Assembly: GCF_016863135.1 (NCBI RefSeq)
Contig: NZ_BOOH01000060.1
Span: 19,439 to 83,438 of the forward strand
Reading direction: 5' to 3'
Origin: Planobispora longispora
GTDB taxonomy: Bacteria; Actinomycetota; Actinomycetes; Streptosporangiales; Streptosporangiaceae
DNA: 64,000 nucleotides
The first letter of the stretch is position 1. Each line of letters starts with the position of its first letter. The notes under the pieces were generated by a model. That model did not search any database. It was not told the origin of the DNA and worked only from the letters and a program-made list of their open reading frames with translations. Positions 44,073 to 53,718 of the stretch are shown here, in pieces. Both the position numbers and the translations under genes were made by a program.

Positions 44073-47000
44073 TCAGCGCAGCGTCGGAACCTCGCCGCCC
44101 CCCGCCCACGCGACATCGGCCCCGCGCAGGCCCGCGGCCCACGGACCGGCGACCGCGTCGAGTTCCGCCGCGTCCAGCGGCGCGCGGCCCAGTCCGATCG
44201 CGAACCGCGCCAGTCCGGACGCGGTCTCGAACGGCCGGGGCCACGCGTGCGCGTCCGTCGCACCCGCCCGCTCCAGGACGGTGAGCAGCGCACGCACCCG
44301 GCCGCGCACGCGGCCCAGCGTCACGTCGAACTCCTCGCCCCGCACCGCCCGGACGGTGACGACCGCCCACGCCGCGTGCCGCCGGTGCATCGGCGGCGGC
44401 GAGAGCAGCGCGGACCAGGGGTCACGGCCGCCGCCGGCCGCCGCGTCGAGGGCCTCCCAGCAGGCGTAGAGCTCCTGCGTCAGGAGATCCCGCCAGCCCG
44501 CGCCGACCTGCTCGCTGCAGAGGCGGACCGGTTCGGTCGGGGTCGGGATCCGTACGGCCGCGCCGGAGTCGCCGTCCGCGGCCCCGGACCGCTCCGCCCA
44601 CGGGACGGCGCGCGGGGAGGCGTCTTTCGAGGAGACGGCGTCCCGGGAGACGGTGTCTTGGGAGAGGTCGTCTCGGGAGAGGTCGTCCGGCCGGAGCCCG
44701 GCCGGACGGTTCCAGTCCCATGCGGCCCACGTGCCGAAGAAGTGCCGCAGCAGGTCGTCGGCGGGCAGCTCCCCGGCCTCGATCGCCGTCCGCGCCGCCA
44801 GGACGGTCCAGGCCAGGCCGGGCAGCCCGCCGTACGGGGCCGAGTCCAATCCCCGAGCCCGCGCCCACGCCTTCACCCGCCGGGCCAGCCCGGCGAAGGC
44901 GGCGCGACCCGCGCCGACCGCGTCGAGCACCGCGTCGGCGTCGCTGACCGCGCTCAGCGCGATCGCGGCGGCCTCTCCCAGCTCGGCGCGGCGCGGCACC
45001 GCCTCGGCGGGGGCGACGCGCCCGGCCGCGACGACGACCAGATCGACGTCCAGATCCGTCCCCGGGCCGGTGCCCGCAACAGGTCCCGCTTCATGGCCCG
45101 CAACCCGTCCCGGGGCGGTCCCTGCAACGGGTCCCGTTTCATGGCCTGTGACCCGTCCCGGGGCGGTGCCCGTGACGGGTCCCGGGCCAGGGCCTGGGTC
45201 CTGTTCCGCCAGGGACCGCGGGCCCGGGCCGGTGAGCCGCAGCCGGAGGCCGGGCACCCGGGCGCCGGTCACGCGGCGCATCGCGGCCGTCTCCGGCAGC
45301 GCCGCCCGCACCCGCGCCTCGACGTCGGCCAGATCAGGCGTCCCCGGCAGCACCGCCACCAGGTCCAGGTCCGCGCCGGGCAGCGCGCAGCCCAGGCGCC
45401 TCGACCCGGTCACATGGACGATCCCCTCGCCCAGCGCGGCCCGCAACCGCTCCACGACCTCCAGCGCCCGTGCCTCGTCTGCCTGTCCCTCCTCCACCCG
45501 GCCGAGGCCGGGATGGTCCGTCTCCGAGGCCGTATCCGCCCCGCCGGGTCTGCGGCCGCCGGTCGCGCGCGGCCCGCCGAGGTCATCCGCCTCATGGTCC
45601 AGCCAGCGCGCTTCCCCCGCCCCCAGGGCGACGACGGCCCGCGGCCGCATGGGCTCGTCGCCCCGCCGCGAGAGCAGGACCAGCTCGCCGACACGCGCGG
45701 ACATCACGCCGAGCCGCGCCGCGAGATCGGCGGTGAGCCGTTCGGGATCCCGCGCCCGGCCCAGGGTCAGGTGCGGGGTGTAGCCCGTGGAACGGCCCCG
45801 GCAGCCGGGGAAGCGGCGCTCCAGTGCGTCGCGCAGCCCGGCCCACGGCTCCGGACCGGCCGCGGCAGGATCGAGCCAGACGGTGTGGCCGTCCCGGTGC
45901 GGGAAGGAGCGGACGCCGTCGAGCCGGGCGGTGAACGGGGCCGTCCCGGCCGCCGCGGCGGCCAGGAGCGGGATCGCCTCCTCGAAACGGGACTCCGGGA
46001 CGAATCCGAACATCACGGTGACGTGCGGCGGCCACCTGCGGACTCCGGGGTCGTGCTCCCGGCGGATCTCCTGGATCGCCGGCCACAGTTCCCGCGGCGG
46101 GATCCAGACCACCGCCGTGCGCGCCGTCGGCCGCACCCCGAGAATCCCGGGAGCGCCCGGAGCCCCCGGGGACCCGAGCCGGTCCTCGCCGGTGGCGGCG
46201 CCCGCGGTCCCGAGCCGGTCCTCGCTGGTGATGGTGCCCGCGGTGACGTCCTCGGCGGTGTCCTCGGCGGTGTCCTCGGCGGTGTCCACGGTGATGTCCG
46301 CGGCGAGGCCGTAATGGTCGGAGACGAACAGGCCGTCCGGGGTCGCGGGGGAGTCGCCCAGCAGGGCCGTCCCCTCGGCCCGCAGGCCGGAGCCGCGCAT
46401 CAGCACCCGGTCGAGCCGGGAGGCGCGGCCGGACAGCGAGGAGACCGCCGCCAGCGGATTGACCCGCGGGTCGAAGGTCGGCGTCCGGTCGCCGGGGCCG
46501 TGCACCTCGGTCCAGGCGTCGCGCGCGCCCAGCACCCGGGCGGGCCCGCTCCCGCCGTCGTTGAAGTCGCCCAGCAGGATCACGTCGCCGTCCACGGAGG
46601 CCAGCACCTCGGCGAGCCGGGCGAGCTCGGCCTCGCGGCGGGCGGGGCCGTCGGCGGAGTGGTCGCTGGTGAGATGGGTGGCGGCCACCACGACCGGCCC
46701 GGAGGCGGACTCGACGGTGATCGCCGTGACGGCCTTGTACGGGCCCAGGACATGGTGGCCCGCCTCCCGTACGGGCAGGCGGCTGAGCAGGAGCAGCCCG
46801 CTGTCGTCGACGTCGCGGCCCGACGGGCCGGTGCCCAGCGTGTAGCCGGCGCGGACCCACCGGGCCCGCAGCAGCGCCTCCAGCAGCCCGGCCTCGACCT
46901 CCTGCAGTGCGATGACGTCGGCGTCGGCCCGCTCGAGCGCCTCCAGCAGCAGCGGCCTGCGCCGGTCGGTGGCGATGCGGTCGCTGTCGTAGCGGTCCCA

Positions 47001-47399
47001 CAGGGTGTTCCAGGTCAGCACGCGCAGCCGGGCCCCGGCCGCCGGCGCCCGCCCGGCCGGCACGGCCTCCGCCGGACGCCAGCCCGCGACCGGGTCCCAG
47101 GCGGACGGCGTGTCCGCGGTGAAGAACGGGGCCCGGAGCCTGCGCGGGTCCCGCACCCGTCCGGCCCGCGTCGCGTCGATGCGGTCCAGTCCCGTCGCGC
47201 GGTCCCAGACGACCTCGCCGTCCGCCTCGACGAACAGGATCCGGTGCCAGGGGATGTCGCCCCCGGGCGTGAAGGCCGGCAGCGGGACACGCTTGGGAGC
47301 GGCCCCGCGCACGTTGATCCCCAGGGTGAACCGGGCCGGGTCGAACCGCGGGTCCCAGCGGACCCGGTGGTAGATCTCCTCGCTCGTCCGCACTCTCAT
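44073..47399 (-). CDS. multidomain RNA repair protein: DUF504/MJ1316 - EEP - 2H phosphoesterase - poly(A) polymerase-like
   Basis: A 1108-residue fusion. 1-75: DUF504/MJ1316 RNA-end domain ([20 protein letters not shown]). 124-370: endonuclease/exonuclease/phosphatase domain ([16 protein letters not shown] with E167, GDFND at 277-281, SDHYGL with D361/H362). 425-590: 2H domain with both HxT motifs intact (H459, H543). 645-1095: nucleotidyltransferase of eukaryote/archaeal poly(A) polymerase type, with GS at 665-666, D677/D679 and a third Asp at 784 or 786, the central block VKAWARARG...YGGLPGLAW (842-864) and an RRM-like end. Glu/Thr and Gly/Pro repeat linkers join modules. ATG has GGAGG upstream and overlaps the ligase-kinase stop (ATGA). 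Likely processes and extends RNA 3' ends. Confidence 0.85.
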   Translation of the reverse strand: MRVRTSEEIYHRVRWDPRFDPARFTLGINVRGAAPKRVPLPAFTPGGDIPWHRILFVEADGEVVWDRATGLDRIDATRAGRVRDPRRLRAPFFTADTPSAWDPVAGWRPAEAVPAGRAPAAGARLRVLTWNTLWDRYDSDRIATDRRRPLLLEALERADADVIALQEVEAGLLEALLRARWVRAGYTLGTGPSGRDVDDSGLLLLSRLPVREAGHHVLGPYKAVTAITVESASGPVVVAATHLTSDHSADGPARREAELARLAEVLASVDGDVILLGDFNDGGSGPARVLGARDAWTEVHGPGDRTPTFDPRVNPLAAVSSLSGRASRLDRVLMRGSGLRAEGTALLGDSPATPDGLFVSDHYGLAADITVDTAEDTAEDTAEDVTAGTITSEDRLGTAGAATGEDRLGSPGAPGAPGILGVRPTARTAVVWIPPRELWPAIQEIRREHDPGVRRWPPHVTVMFGFVPESRFEEAIPLLAAAAAGTAPFTARLDGVRSFPHRDGHTVWLDPAAAGPEPWAGLRDALERRFPGCRGRSTGYTPHLTLGRARDPERLTADLAARLGVMSARVGELVLLSRRGDEPMRPRAVVALGAGEARWLDHEADDLGGPRATGGRRPGGADTASETDHPGLGRVEEGQADEARALEVVERLRAALGEGIVHVTGSRRLGCALPGADLDLVAVLPGTPDLADVEARVRAALPETAAMRRVTGARVPGLRLRLTGPGPRSLAEQDPGPGPGPVTGTAPGRVTGHETGPVAGTAPGRVAGHEAGPVAGTGPGTDLDVDLVVVAAGRVAPAEAVPRRAELGEAAAIALSAVSDADAVLDAVGAGRAAFAGLARRVKAWARARGLDSAPYGGLPGLAWTVLAARTAIEAGELPADDLLRHFFGTWAAWDWNRPAGLRPDDLSRDDLSQDTVSRDAVSSKDASPRAVPWAERSGAADGDSGAAVRIPTPTEPVRLCSEQVGAGWRDLLTQELYACWEALDAAAGGGRDPWSALLSPPPMHRRHAAWAVVTVRAVRGEEFDVTLGRVRGRVRALLTVLERAGATDAHAWPRPFETASGLARFAIGLGRAPLDAAELDAVAGPWAAGLRGADVAWAGGGEVPTLR
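45077..45190 (-). repeat. 48-bp tandem repeat inside the nucleotidyltransferase
   Basis: Units begin at 45077, 45125 and about 45173 (last partial); they encode GTAPGRVxGHExGPVA at residues about 740-780, inserted between the first two catalytic Asp residues and the third. Confidence 0.85.
46243..46290 (-). repeat. 12-bp tandem repeat in linker
   Basis: GTGTCCTCGGCG-type units repeated at least three times; they encode TAED repeats between the EEP and 2H domains. Confidence 0.8.
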
Positions 47400-49447
47400 C
47401 CCTCCTCGTCGCCGTGCAGGGCTCCGGCGGTGTCGCGGACGTCCCCCTCCGCTCCGATGTACCACGTGCGGTGCGCCTCACCGGGATAGGGCGGGTCGAA
47501 GCGGCGGAGCTGGGCGGAGAGCACCTCCTCCGGCACCGGGTGGGCCCGGCCGCGGTTGCGCCGGCTCAGGACGTCGCCGGGGACCAGCATGACGGCGTGC
47601 GTCGTCAGCGCGTCGCAGCGGCGGGCGACGGCGTGCACCAGGGAGCGCTGGCGCCGGTTCAGGGCCGTGGCGTCCCAGACGACGGTCCGGCCCGCGGCCA
47701 GGAGCGCGCCGAGCCTGTCCAGGCCCTCGCGCAGGATCGCCTGGTTGGCCCGCTGGTCGGCCCGGGAGCCGCGGGCCTCGCGCAGGTCGTCGAGCGAGAC
47801 GACGGCGTCGGCGCCCGCCAGGCGCCGGGCGAAGGTGCTCTTCCCGCTGCCCGACGGCCCCACCGTGACGATCAGCCGGGGGAAGCGGCCGGACCGCCAG
47901 CGCCGGGTCAGCGCCACGGCCGCCTCGGGCGTGGCGGCCCGGCCCAGCGCGTAGGCGTCCCTGGCCTCGGCCCAGCACCGGTCGGCCACGTCGGGGTCGT
48001 GTCCGGCGGGCGTCTCCCGCGGTCCCGCCGCGCCGGGACCGCCCGCCCCGCCCTGGCCGAACCCTCCGGGCACGCCGAACCCTCCGGGCACGCCGAACCC
48101 TCCGGGCACGCCGAACCCTCCGGGCACGCCGAGCTCGCGGGACTCGCGGAATGCCTGGCGCAGGCCCGCGCGCAGCGGTTCCAGCGGTCCCTCCCCGAGC
48201 AGCCCGGCCTCTTCGGCGTGCAACTCGGACCAGGCGGTCTGCTCGCGCGCCCCGGCGGCCTCGGCGTCGTCGCGCCCGGTCAGGACGGCGGCGGCGACCG
48301 CGTGCAGAATGCCCAGGTCGGCCGCTGCCGCCAGCCGTACCAGGCCGGTCCGGCGCGCCTCGTCGGGGAAAGGGAGGTGCAGGCGGGGGTGGAGCCCGGC
48401 GAGGTCGGCGACCCGCCGGGCCAGGGGCATGCCGAGGGGGGCCACCAGCCGGGGCGCCAGCCATGACCGGTGCGCAGGGGGGAACAGGGCCGCCAGCACG
48501 CCCGCCAGCCGGGCGTCCCCGGAACGGTCCAACAGATCGAGCCGGGCGGAGACGTCGGCCACGATCGCTCCGGCACGCTCGGCGGCTGCGCTCCCGGCCC
48601 CGGGAGCGGGCACGCTCCGTCCCCGTACGGCGGACTCCGCCCGGGCGAGCCTGCCCAGGCCGTCCGATGACGCCCCAGACCCGGTCAGGCCGTCCGCGGA
48701 CATCCCGGTCAGGGCCGGGCCGCCCCATGACATCCCTGCCATGACCAGGTCGTCCATGGACATCCCGAGCGCGGTCAGGAGCGACGGCACGTCCGCGGCG
48801 CCTCCCGACCGGACCTCCCACAGCGCGGCGGCCGGGCCCAGGCCGTTCTCGACGACGGGCGCGAGCATCCAGTGCTCGTCCGTCAGCACATGCCCGGGAC
48901 GCACCCATTTGGCCACCCGGTGCGGGAACTCCTCCCGGCCGAAGCCCCCGGCGGTGCGCACGACGTACCCCTCCTGCCGTGCGGTGTCCAGGCGCAGGGC
49001 CCGCAGCGCCCGCTCGTCGAAGACGCCGCGCCACAGCACCGGGGGCACCGGGAGGCCCAGCCGCCGGGCGAAGCGCACGGTCCGGTCCCAGTCCAGGCAG
49101 CGGTCGCCGTCCCAGACGGAGAAGGCGTAGAACCAGCCGTCGAGGTCGCGGTACCGGATGGAGTGCCGGGCGTAGAGGTTCTCCCCGCAGATCCGCCGGC
49201 CCGGCGGGATGGCCCGGGCGATCCTGCCGTGCAGGGCCTTGATCCAGGCGCGGGACGGATGGTGCGCCGAGTCGAGGGAGCGGGCGTGCAGCCCGTCCGG
49301 GTACAGGGTGGTGTTCTCCCCGTCGAGCTTCTCGGTGACGACGATCTCCCGGCCCGCCAGCCCCGCCAGGCCGCCGGCGCGCAGGTCGTCCGCCGTCGCC
49401 CCGGGAGACCAGGGCAGGTGGGGGGTGCGCGGATAGTGCACTCGCAT
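47396..49447 (-). CDS. RNA ligase - polynucleotide kinase fusion
   Basis: A 683-residue bifunctional enzyme. The N-terminal ligase has the nucleotidyl-acceptor motif TEKLDGENT with K40, then [22 protein letters not shown] (motif III), EGYVVR with E160 (motif IV) and RVAKWVR with K180 (motif V), so all adenylate-transfer motifs are present. Residues about 195-435 are helical and unassigned. After a GVPGGF repeat linker (about 440-463), the C-terminus is a P-loop kinase: GPSGSGKST at 530-538, [22 protein letters not shown] and the lid [11 protein letters not shown], like Pnkp-type 5'-OH kinases. No phosphatase domain is visible. First gene of the operon; ATG 49447. Confidence 0.87.
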   Translation of the reverse strand: MRVHYPRTPHLPWSPGATADDLRAGGLAGLAGREIVVTEKLDGENTTLYPDGLHARSLDSAHHPSRAWIKALHGRIARAIPPGRRICGENLYARHSIRYRDLDGWFYAFSVWDGDRCLDWDRTVRFARRLGLPVPPVLWRGVFDERALRALRLDTARQEGYVVRTAGGFGREEFPHRVAKWVRPGHVLTDEHWMLAPVVENGLGPAAALWEVRSGGAADVPSLLTALGMSMDDLVMAGMSWGGPALTGMSADGLTGSGASSDGLGRLARAESAVRGRSVPAPGAGSAAAERAGAIVADVSARLDLLDRSGDARLAGVLAALFPPAHRSWLAPRLVAPLGMPLARRVADLAGLHPRLHLPFPDEARRTGLVRLAAAADLGILHAVAAAVLTGRDDAEAAGAREQTAWSELHAEEAGLLGEGPLEPLRAGLRQAFRESRELGVPGGFGVPGGFGVPGGFGVPGGFGQGGAGGPGAAGPRETPAGHDPDVADRCWAEARDAYALGRAATPEAAVALTRRWRSGRFPRLIVTVGPSGSGKSTFARRLAGADAVVSLDDLREARGSRADQRANQAILREGLDRLGALLAAGRTVVWDATALNRRQRSLVHAVARRCDALTTHAVMLVPGDVLSRRNRGRAHPVPEEVLSAQLRRFDPPYPGEAHRTWYIGAEGDVRDTAGALHGDEEG
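48059..48130 (-). repeat. 18-bp perfect tandem repeat, four units
   Basis: GAACCCTCCGGGCACGCC four times in a row (48059, 48077, 48095, 48113); encodes GVPGGF units in the linker between ligase and kinase. Confidence 0.95.
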
Positions 49448-49661
49448 GATCTGCCCCCCGGGGATGATGTGACGTCGCGGTGACTGTAGGGGGAGGACGC
49501 CGGGCGAATCCATCGAATATCCACTGGACGGTCCGACGGAGAAAATCTTCCGCAGGAGACCGTCCTCCGTGTCGATCCGGGCGGGAGCCGTTCGTGTGAA
49601 GGGTGACGGGCCGGATGCGACGCCGGCCCGGCCGGTACGTTCACGTCAGGAGGAAAGCGAG

Positions 49662-50015
49662 ATGAAGCAGTACCTGCTCAGCATCTACCAGCCCGACGGA
49701 GGGACGCCCCCGCCCGAGGTCCTGGAGCCGGTGATGCGCGATGTCGAGGCGCTGGACCGGGAGCTCCGGGCCGCCGGCGCGTGGGTCTTCGCCGGAGGCC
49801 TGCACGCGCCCGAGACGGCCACCGTGGTGCGGGCGCGGGACGGTGAGACGCTCGTCACCGACGGCCCGTACATCGAGGGCAAGGAGCACATCGGCGGGTT
49901 CACGATCATCAAGGCGCCCGATCTCGACGCCGCGCTCGAATGGGGCCGCAGGCTCAGCGAGGCGACCACCCTGCCGATCGAGGTGCGGCCGTTCCACGGT
50001 GAGGCCGAGGGCTGA
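49662..50015 (+). CDS. YCII-related (DGPF) protein
   Basis: A 117-residue YCII-fold protein with the family's [14 protein letters not shown] motif and a C-terminal [17 protein letters not shown] precedes the ATG. Such genes regularly sit directly before ECF42 sigma factors, as here (7-bp gap). The biochemical role is not established. The 214 bp between it and the divergent ligase-kinase gene hold both promoters. Confidence 0.88.
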   Translation: MKQYLLSIYQPDGGTPPPEVLEPVMRDVEALDRELRAAGAWVFAGGLHAPETATVVRARDGETLVTDGPYIEGKEHIGGFTIIKAPDLDAALEWGRRLSEATTLPIEVRPFHGEAEG

Positions 50016-50022
50016 TATCGGC

Positions 50023-51360
50023 ATGCCGTCCTTTACCGTCTCGGAGATCGAGGGCGTGTTCCGCCAGGAGTACGCCCGCGCGGTCGCCGTCCTGGTCCGC
50101 CGTTTCGGTGACATCGACATCGCCGAGGAGGCGATCCAGGACGCCTTCACCGAGGCGGTAAGGCGGTGGCCGTCCGCCGGGCCGCCCCCGAGCCCGGCGG
50201 GATGGATCATCACCACCGCCCGCAACCGGGCGATCGACCGCCTGCGCCGGGAGGCGTCCCGGCAGGACCGGCACGCCGAGGCGGCCCTGCTGCACGCCCC
50301 CGACGAACCGCCTGAGGAAGGCCCCGTGCACGACGACCGGCTCCGCCTGATCTTCACCTGCTGCCACCCCGCGCTCGCCACCGGCGCCCAGGTCGCCCTG
50401 ACCCTCCGGCTCCTGGGCGGGCTCACCACCGCCGAGATCGCGCGGGCCTTCCTGGTGTCCGAGGCGACCATGGCCCAGCGGCTGGTCCGGGCCAAGGGGA
50501 AGATCCGCGACGCGCGCATCCCCTACAGGGTCCCGGCCGAGGCCGACCTCCCGGACCGGCTGCGGGCGGTGCTGGCCGTCGTCTATCTCGTCTTCAACGA
50601 GGGGTACACGGCCAGCTCGGGGGAGTCGCTCGTCCGCGACGACCTGTGCGCCGAGGCCGTCCGCCTCGGGCGGCTCCTGGCCGGGCTCATGCCCGACGAA
50701 CCGGAGGCCCTGGGCCTGCTGGCCCTCATGCTGCTCGTGGAGTCGCGCCGGGCCGCCCGCACCACCCCGGACGGCGGGCTCGTGCTCCTGGCCGACCAGG
50801 ACCGCACCCTGTGGGACCGCGATCTCATCGCTGAGGGCCAGGCCATCGTCCGGCGGTGCCTGCGGCGCGACCGGCCCGGCCCGTACCAGATCCAGGCGGC
50901 GATCAACGCCGTGCACAGCGACGCCCCGTCCGCGGCCGCCACGGACTGGCGGCAGATCGTGCGGCTGTACGACCAGCTGTTCGCCTTCACCCCCACCCCG
51001 GTCGTCGCGCTCAACCGCGCGGTCGCGGTGGCCGAGGTCGAGGGGGCGCGGGCGGCGCTCGCCCTGGTCGAGGGACTCGACCTCGGTGGTTACCACCTGT
51101 TCCACGCCGTCCGCGCCGAGCTGCTGCGGCGCCTGGGCCGTACGGAGGAGGCGGCCTCCGCCTACGAGGCGGCGATCGCCCGCAGCGGGAACGCGGCCGA
51201 GCGCGCCTTCCTGCGGCGCGGCCGCCAGACCCTCGGACGCCCCGGTGACGGCCGCCAGACCCTCGGGAATCCCGGTGACGGCGGCCAGACCTGCGGGCGC
51301 CCCGGTGACGGCGGCCAGACCTGCGGGCGCCCCGGTGACGGCGGCCGGATCGTCCCGTAG
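50023..51360 (+). CDS. ECF42-type RNA polymerase sigma factor
   Basis: A 445-residue sigma factor with sigma-70 region 2 ([33 protein letters not shown]) and region 4 ([20 protein letters not shown]) in the first 170 residues, followed by a long helical, TPR-like C-terminal extension with the family motifs [39 protein letters not shown] and [10 protein letters not shown]. This is the ECF42 layout, always linked to YCII/DGPF proteins. The last 50 residues are [10 protein letters not shown] repeats from tandem DNA repeats. No anti-sigma factor nearby; the extension is thought to control activity. Confidence 0.9.
   Translation: MPSFTVSEIEGVFRQEYARAVAVLVRRFGDIDIAEEAIQDAFTEAVRRWPSAGPPPSPAGWIITTARNRAIDRLRREASRQDRHAEAALLHAPDEPPEEGPVHDDRLRLIFTCCHPALATGAQVALTLRLLGGLTTAEIARAFLVSEATMAQRLVRAKGKIRDARIPYRVPAEADLPDRLRAVLAVVYLVFNEGYTASSGESLVRDDLCAEAVRLGRLLAGLMPDEPEALGLLALMLLVESRRAARTTPDGGLVLLADQDRTLWDRDLIAEGQAIVRRCLRRDRPGPYQIQAAINAVHSDAPSAAATDWRQIVRLYDQLFAFTPTPVVALNRAVAVAEVEGARAALALVEGLDLGGYHLFHAVRAELLRRLGRTEEAASAYEAAIARSGNAAERAFLRRGRQTLGRPGDGRQTLGNPGDGGQTCGRPGDGGQTCGRPGDGGRIVP
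51221..51350 (+). repeat. 30-bp tandem repeat, 4.3 units
   Basis: Units begin at 51221, 51251, 51281, 51311 and 51341 (partial). They lie at the 3' end of the sigma factor gene and add a Gly/Pro/Asp-rich tail; the last units are almost identical. Confidence 0.92.
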
Positions 51361-51381
51361 CCGCCGGACGGCCGCGCCGTT

Positions 51382-51417
51382 TATAGTCATCGACATGAAT
51401 AGTCATGAGGATGACTA
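51382..51417. promoter_or_regulatory. PadR promoter and operator
   Basis: TATAGT at 51382-51387 is a good -10 box. TAGTCATC (51384-51391) and GATGACTA (51410-51417) form an 8+8 bp inverted repeat, with a further direct copy TAGTCATG at 51400-51407. Autoregulation by the PadR protein encoded at 51422 is likely. Confidence 0.65.
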
Positions 51418-51421
51418 GTCG

Positions 51422-51997
51422 ATGGCTCTGCGGCACGCGGTGCTCGCGGCACTGCTCGACGGCGAATACAGCGGCTACCAGCTCACCAAGATCTTCGACG
51501 TGGGCGTCTCCAACTTCTGGTACGCCGCACCGCAGCAGCTCTACGCCGAGCTGGCGAAGCTGGAGGCCGGCGGCCTGGTCGCGGGGCGCGAGGTCGTCCA
51601 ACGGGGCCGTCCCAACAAGCGGGTCTTCACCGTCACCGAGGCCGGGGTCGCCGAGCTGGCCGCCTTCGCCGCGGCGCCGGCCAAGCCCCTGCTCCTCCGC
51701 GAGGACCTCGCCGTCAAGGTCCACGCCGTGGACGTGCTCGACTCCGCGCCGGTGATCGCGCAGCTCCTGGAGAGGGCCGAGCAGGCCGCGGTCAAGCTGG
51801 CGTTCTTCGACAAGACCCTGCTGCGCCTGCGCGGCGACCGGGACGAGGAGACGTTCCTGCGCGAGGGGGAACGCGTCGGCCCGTACCTGTCCTGCCTGGC
51901 CGGATGCCGGCTGGAGCGGGAGATGCGCGACTGGTGCCGGAGCACCGCCCGGACGCTCGCCGAGCGCTCGGCCCATGCCGGAAGGACGAGAGCATGA
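51422..51997 (+). CDS. PadR-family transcriptional regulator
   Basis: A 191-residue regulator with the PadR winged helix at 1-75 (LRHAVLAALLDGEYSGYQLT, FWYAAPQQLYAELAKLEAGG, GRPNKRVFTVTEAG) and a VirK/AphA-like helical C-terminal domain. Immediately follows a short operator-rich promoter and starts an operon with an SGNH hydrolase and an EEP protein (ATGA overlap). Confidence 0.92.
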   Translation: MALRHAVLAALLDGEYSGYQLTKIFDVGVSNFWYAAPQQLYAELAKLEAGGLVAGREVVQRGRPNKRVFTVTEAGVAELAAFAAAPAKPLLLREDLAVKVHAVDVLDSAPVIAQLLERAEQAAVKLAFFDKTLLRLRGDRDEETFLREGERVGPYLSCLAGCRLEREMRDWCRSTARTLAERSAHAGRTRA

Positions 51998-52845
51998 ACT
52001 ACACGCGTTACGTCGCCCTCGGCGACAGCCAGACCGAGGGGCTCGGCGACGGCGACGACATCAGCGGTCACCGCGGCTGGGCCGACCGCCTCGCCGAACG
52101 GCTCGCCCACGCCGATCCCGGCCTGCTCTACGCCAACCTCGCCGTCCGCGGCCGCGAGGCCGCGCAGATCCGCGACGAGCAGCTGCCGGTCGCCCTGGAG
52201 CTCCGTCCTGACCTGGTCACGGTCATGGCGGGCATGAACGACCTGATCCGTCCCGGGTTCGACGCCGCGAAGGTGACCGCGGCGCTGGAGGAGATGTTCG
52301 CGGCGCTGACCGCCACCGGGGCGCACGTGGTCACCGTGACCTTCCCCGACATCGGCGCGATCGCGCCGCTGGCCCGCCCGCTCGTCCCCAGGGTGCTCGA
52401 CCTGAACGCCCGCATCGCCGACGCCGCCGCACGCCACGGCGTCACGCTGATCGACACGTTCCCGCTGGCCTTCACCACCGACCCCAGGATGTGGGGGAGC
52501 GACCGGCTGCACGCCAGCCCGATCGGGCACGACCGGATCGCCGCCGCGTTCGCGCACGCGCTGGGCCTGCCCGGCAGCGACGACACCTGGATGGCGCCGT
52601 TCCCCCCGCTGCCCGCCCCCTCGGCCTGGCGGGCGGCGGCGACCGAGGCGCGCTGGCTGGCCGCGTATGCGGGGCCGTGGATCGGCCGCCGCCTGCGCGG
52701 CCGGTCCTCCGGTGACGGCCGCACCGCCAAGCGCCCGCTGCTCACGCCGGTGATCGGCACGGGCGGGCCGGTGCAGGGTGGGCCGGTGCAGGGCGGGCCG
52801 CTCTCCCGCGCCTCGGAGGCGGGCGACACGCGGGAGACCGCGTGA
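51994..52845 (+). CDS. SGNH/GDSL hydrolase, cytoplasmic
   Basis: A 283-residue esterase. Block I YVALGDSQTEGLGDG with the nucleophilic Ser, block II Gly in NLAVRGREA, block III VTVMAGMNDL (GxND), block V DRLHASPIGH with the catalytic Asp/His. No signal peptide. C-terminal 60 residues are Arg/Gly-rich with a duplicated GGPVQ. Coupled to the PadR gene before and the EEP gene after (GTGA overlap). Confidence 0.9.
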   Translation: MNYTRYVALGDSQTEGLGDGDDISGHRGWADRLAERLAHADPGLLYANLAVRGREAAQIRDEQLPVALELRPDLVTVMAGMNDLIRPGFDAAKVTAALEEMFAALTATGAHVVTVTFPDIGAIAPLARPLVPRVLDLNARIADAAARHGVTLIDTFPLAFTTDPRMWGSDRLHASPIGHDRIAAAFAHALGLPGSDDTWMAPFPPLPAPSAWRAAATEARWLAAYAGPWIGRRLRGRSSGDGRTAKRPLLTPVIGTGGPVQGGPVQGGPLSRASEAGDTRETA

Positions 52846-53675
52846 TACGCGTCCTGACCTGGAACGTATGGTGGCGGTTCGGCCCCTGGCAGGATCGCCG
52901 GCAGGCGATCGCGGCCACCCTGGCGGAGCTCGGCTGCGACCTCATCGGCCTGCAGGAGGTCTGGGCCGACGACCGGGAGAACCTGGCCGGATGGCTCGCC
53001 GACCGGCTCGGCATGCACTGGACCTGGGCGGCCTCGGAGCGGCCCGGCCGCTGGCACGAGCGTCTGGGCGAGGCGACGGCCGATGTCGGCGACGCCGTCC
53101 TCAGCCGGTGGCCGATCACCGACCGCGCCACGCTGCGGCTGCCCGTCGCGGGCGGCCGCGACGACGGTCACCAGGCCCTGCACGCCCTCGTGGACGCCCC
53201 CGTGGGCCCGATCGCGTTCTTCACCACCCACCTCAACCCCGCGCCGTACGAATCGGCGGTCCGCTGCGCCCAGGTCGCGGCCCTGGCCGGCTTCGTCGCC
53301 GGCCGCCGGGACCGAGCCGCCTTCCCCGCCGTGGTCACCGGCGACTACAACGCCCTGCCCGACTCCGACGAGATGCGGCTGCTGGGCGGTTACAGGACGG
53401 CCCCCGCCGTCCCCGGCCAGGTCCTGCTGGACGCCTGGGAGTACGCCGACCCGGCGGCGCCCGCGGCCACCTGGGACCCCGCCAACCCCCACGCCGCACG
53501 GACCCGCGAACCGCCCGCGCGCATCGACTACATCCATGTGGGCCCGCCCGGCCCCGGCGGGCTCGGGCACGTGCGCTCCGTGCGCCGCGCGGGCGACCGG
53601 CCCGTGAACGGCGTGTGGCCCTCCGACCACGCCGCCGTGCTCGCCGACCTGGCCACGGGATCCGGCGAGGAGTGA
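52842..53675 (+). CDS. endonuclease/exonuclease/phosphatase family protein
   Basis: A 277-residue metal-dependent phosphoesterase. Motifs: LTWNVWWRFGPW, IGLQEVW (metal-binding Glu), TTHLNPAPYESA, VVTGDYNALPDSDE, RIDYIHV and the terminal WPSDHAAV. Targets in the family include nucleic acids, inositol phosphates and sphingolipids. GTG start coupled to the SGNH gene. Downstream gene is convergent. Confidence 0.9.
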   Translation: MIRVLTWNVWWRFGPWQDRRQAIAATLAELGCDLIGLQEVWADDRENLAGWLADRLGMHWTWAASERPGRWHERLGEATADVGDAVLSRWPITDRATLRLPVAGGRDDGHQALHALVDAPVGPIAFFTTHLNPAPYESAVRCAQVAALAGFVAGRRDRAAFPAVVTGDYNALPDSDEMRLLGGYRTAPAVPGQVLLDAWEYADPAAPAATWDPANPHAARTREPPARIDYIHVGPPGPGGLGHVRSVRRAGDRPVNGVWPSDHAAVLADLATGSGEE

Positions 53676-53718
53676 TCCGGCCGATCGCGCGACCCGGCGA
53701 CGGGGCGGCTCGGGGCGG

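Noticed and set aside
43895..44284. A plus-strand frame starting KAVICGPGDTNHIG in the gap before the RNA repair gene.
   Set aside because: Codon usage is poor (TTA, ATT, CTA, GTA), the reading turns Arg/Pro-rich inside the antisense of the repair gene, and no family is recognised.
48059..48130. Perfect 18-bp tandem repeat considered as a regulatory iteron.
   Set aside because: It is in frame inside the ligase-kinase gene and encodes a GVPGGF linker; no origin or replication gene is near.
51221..51350. Regularly spaced 30-bp repeats that might suggest a CRISPR array.
   Set aside because: The units are contiguous without unique spacers, lie in frame in a sigma factor gene, and no cas gene is present.
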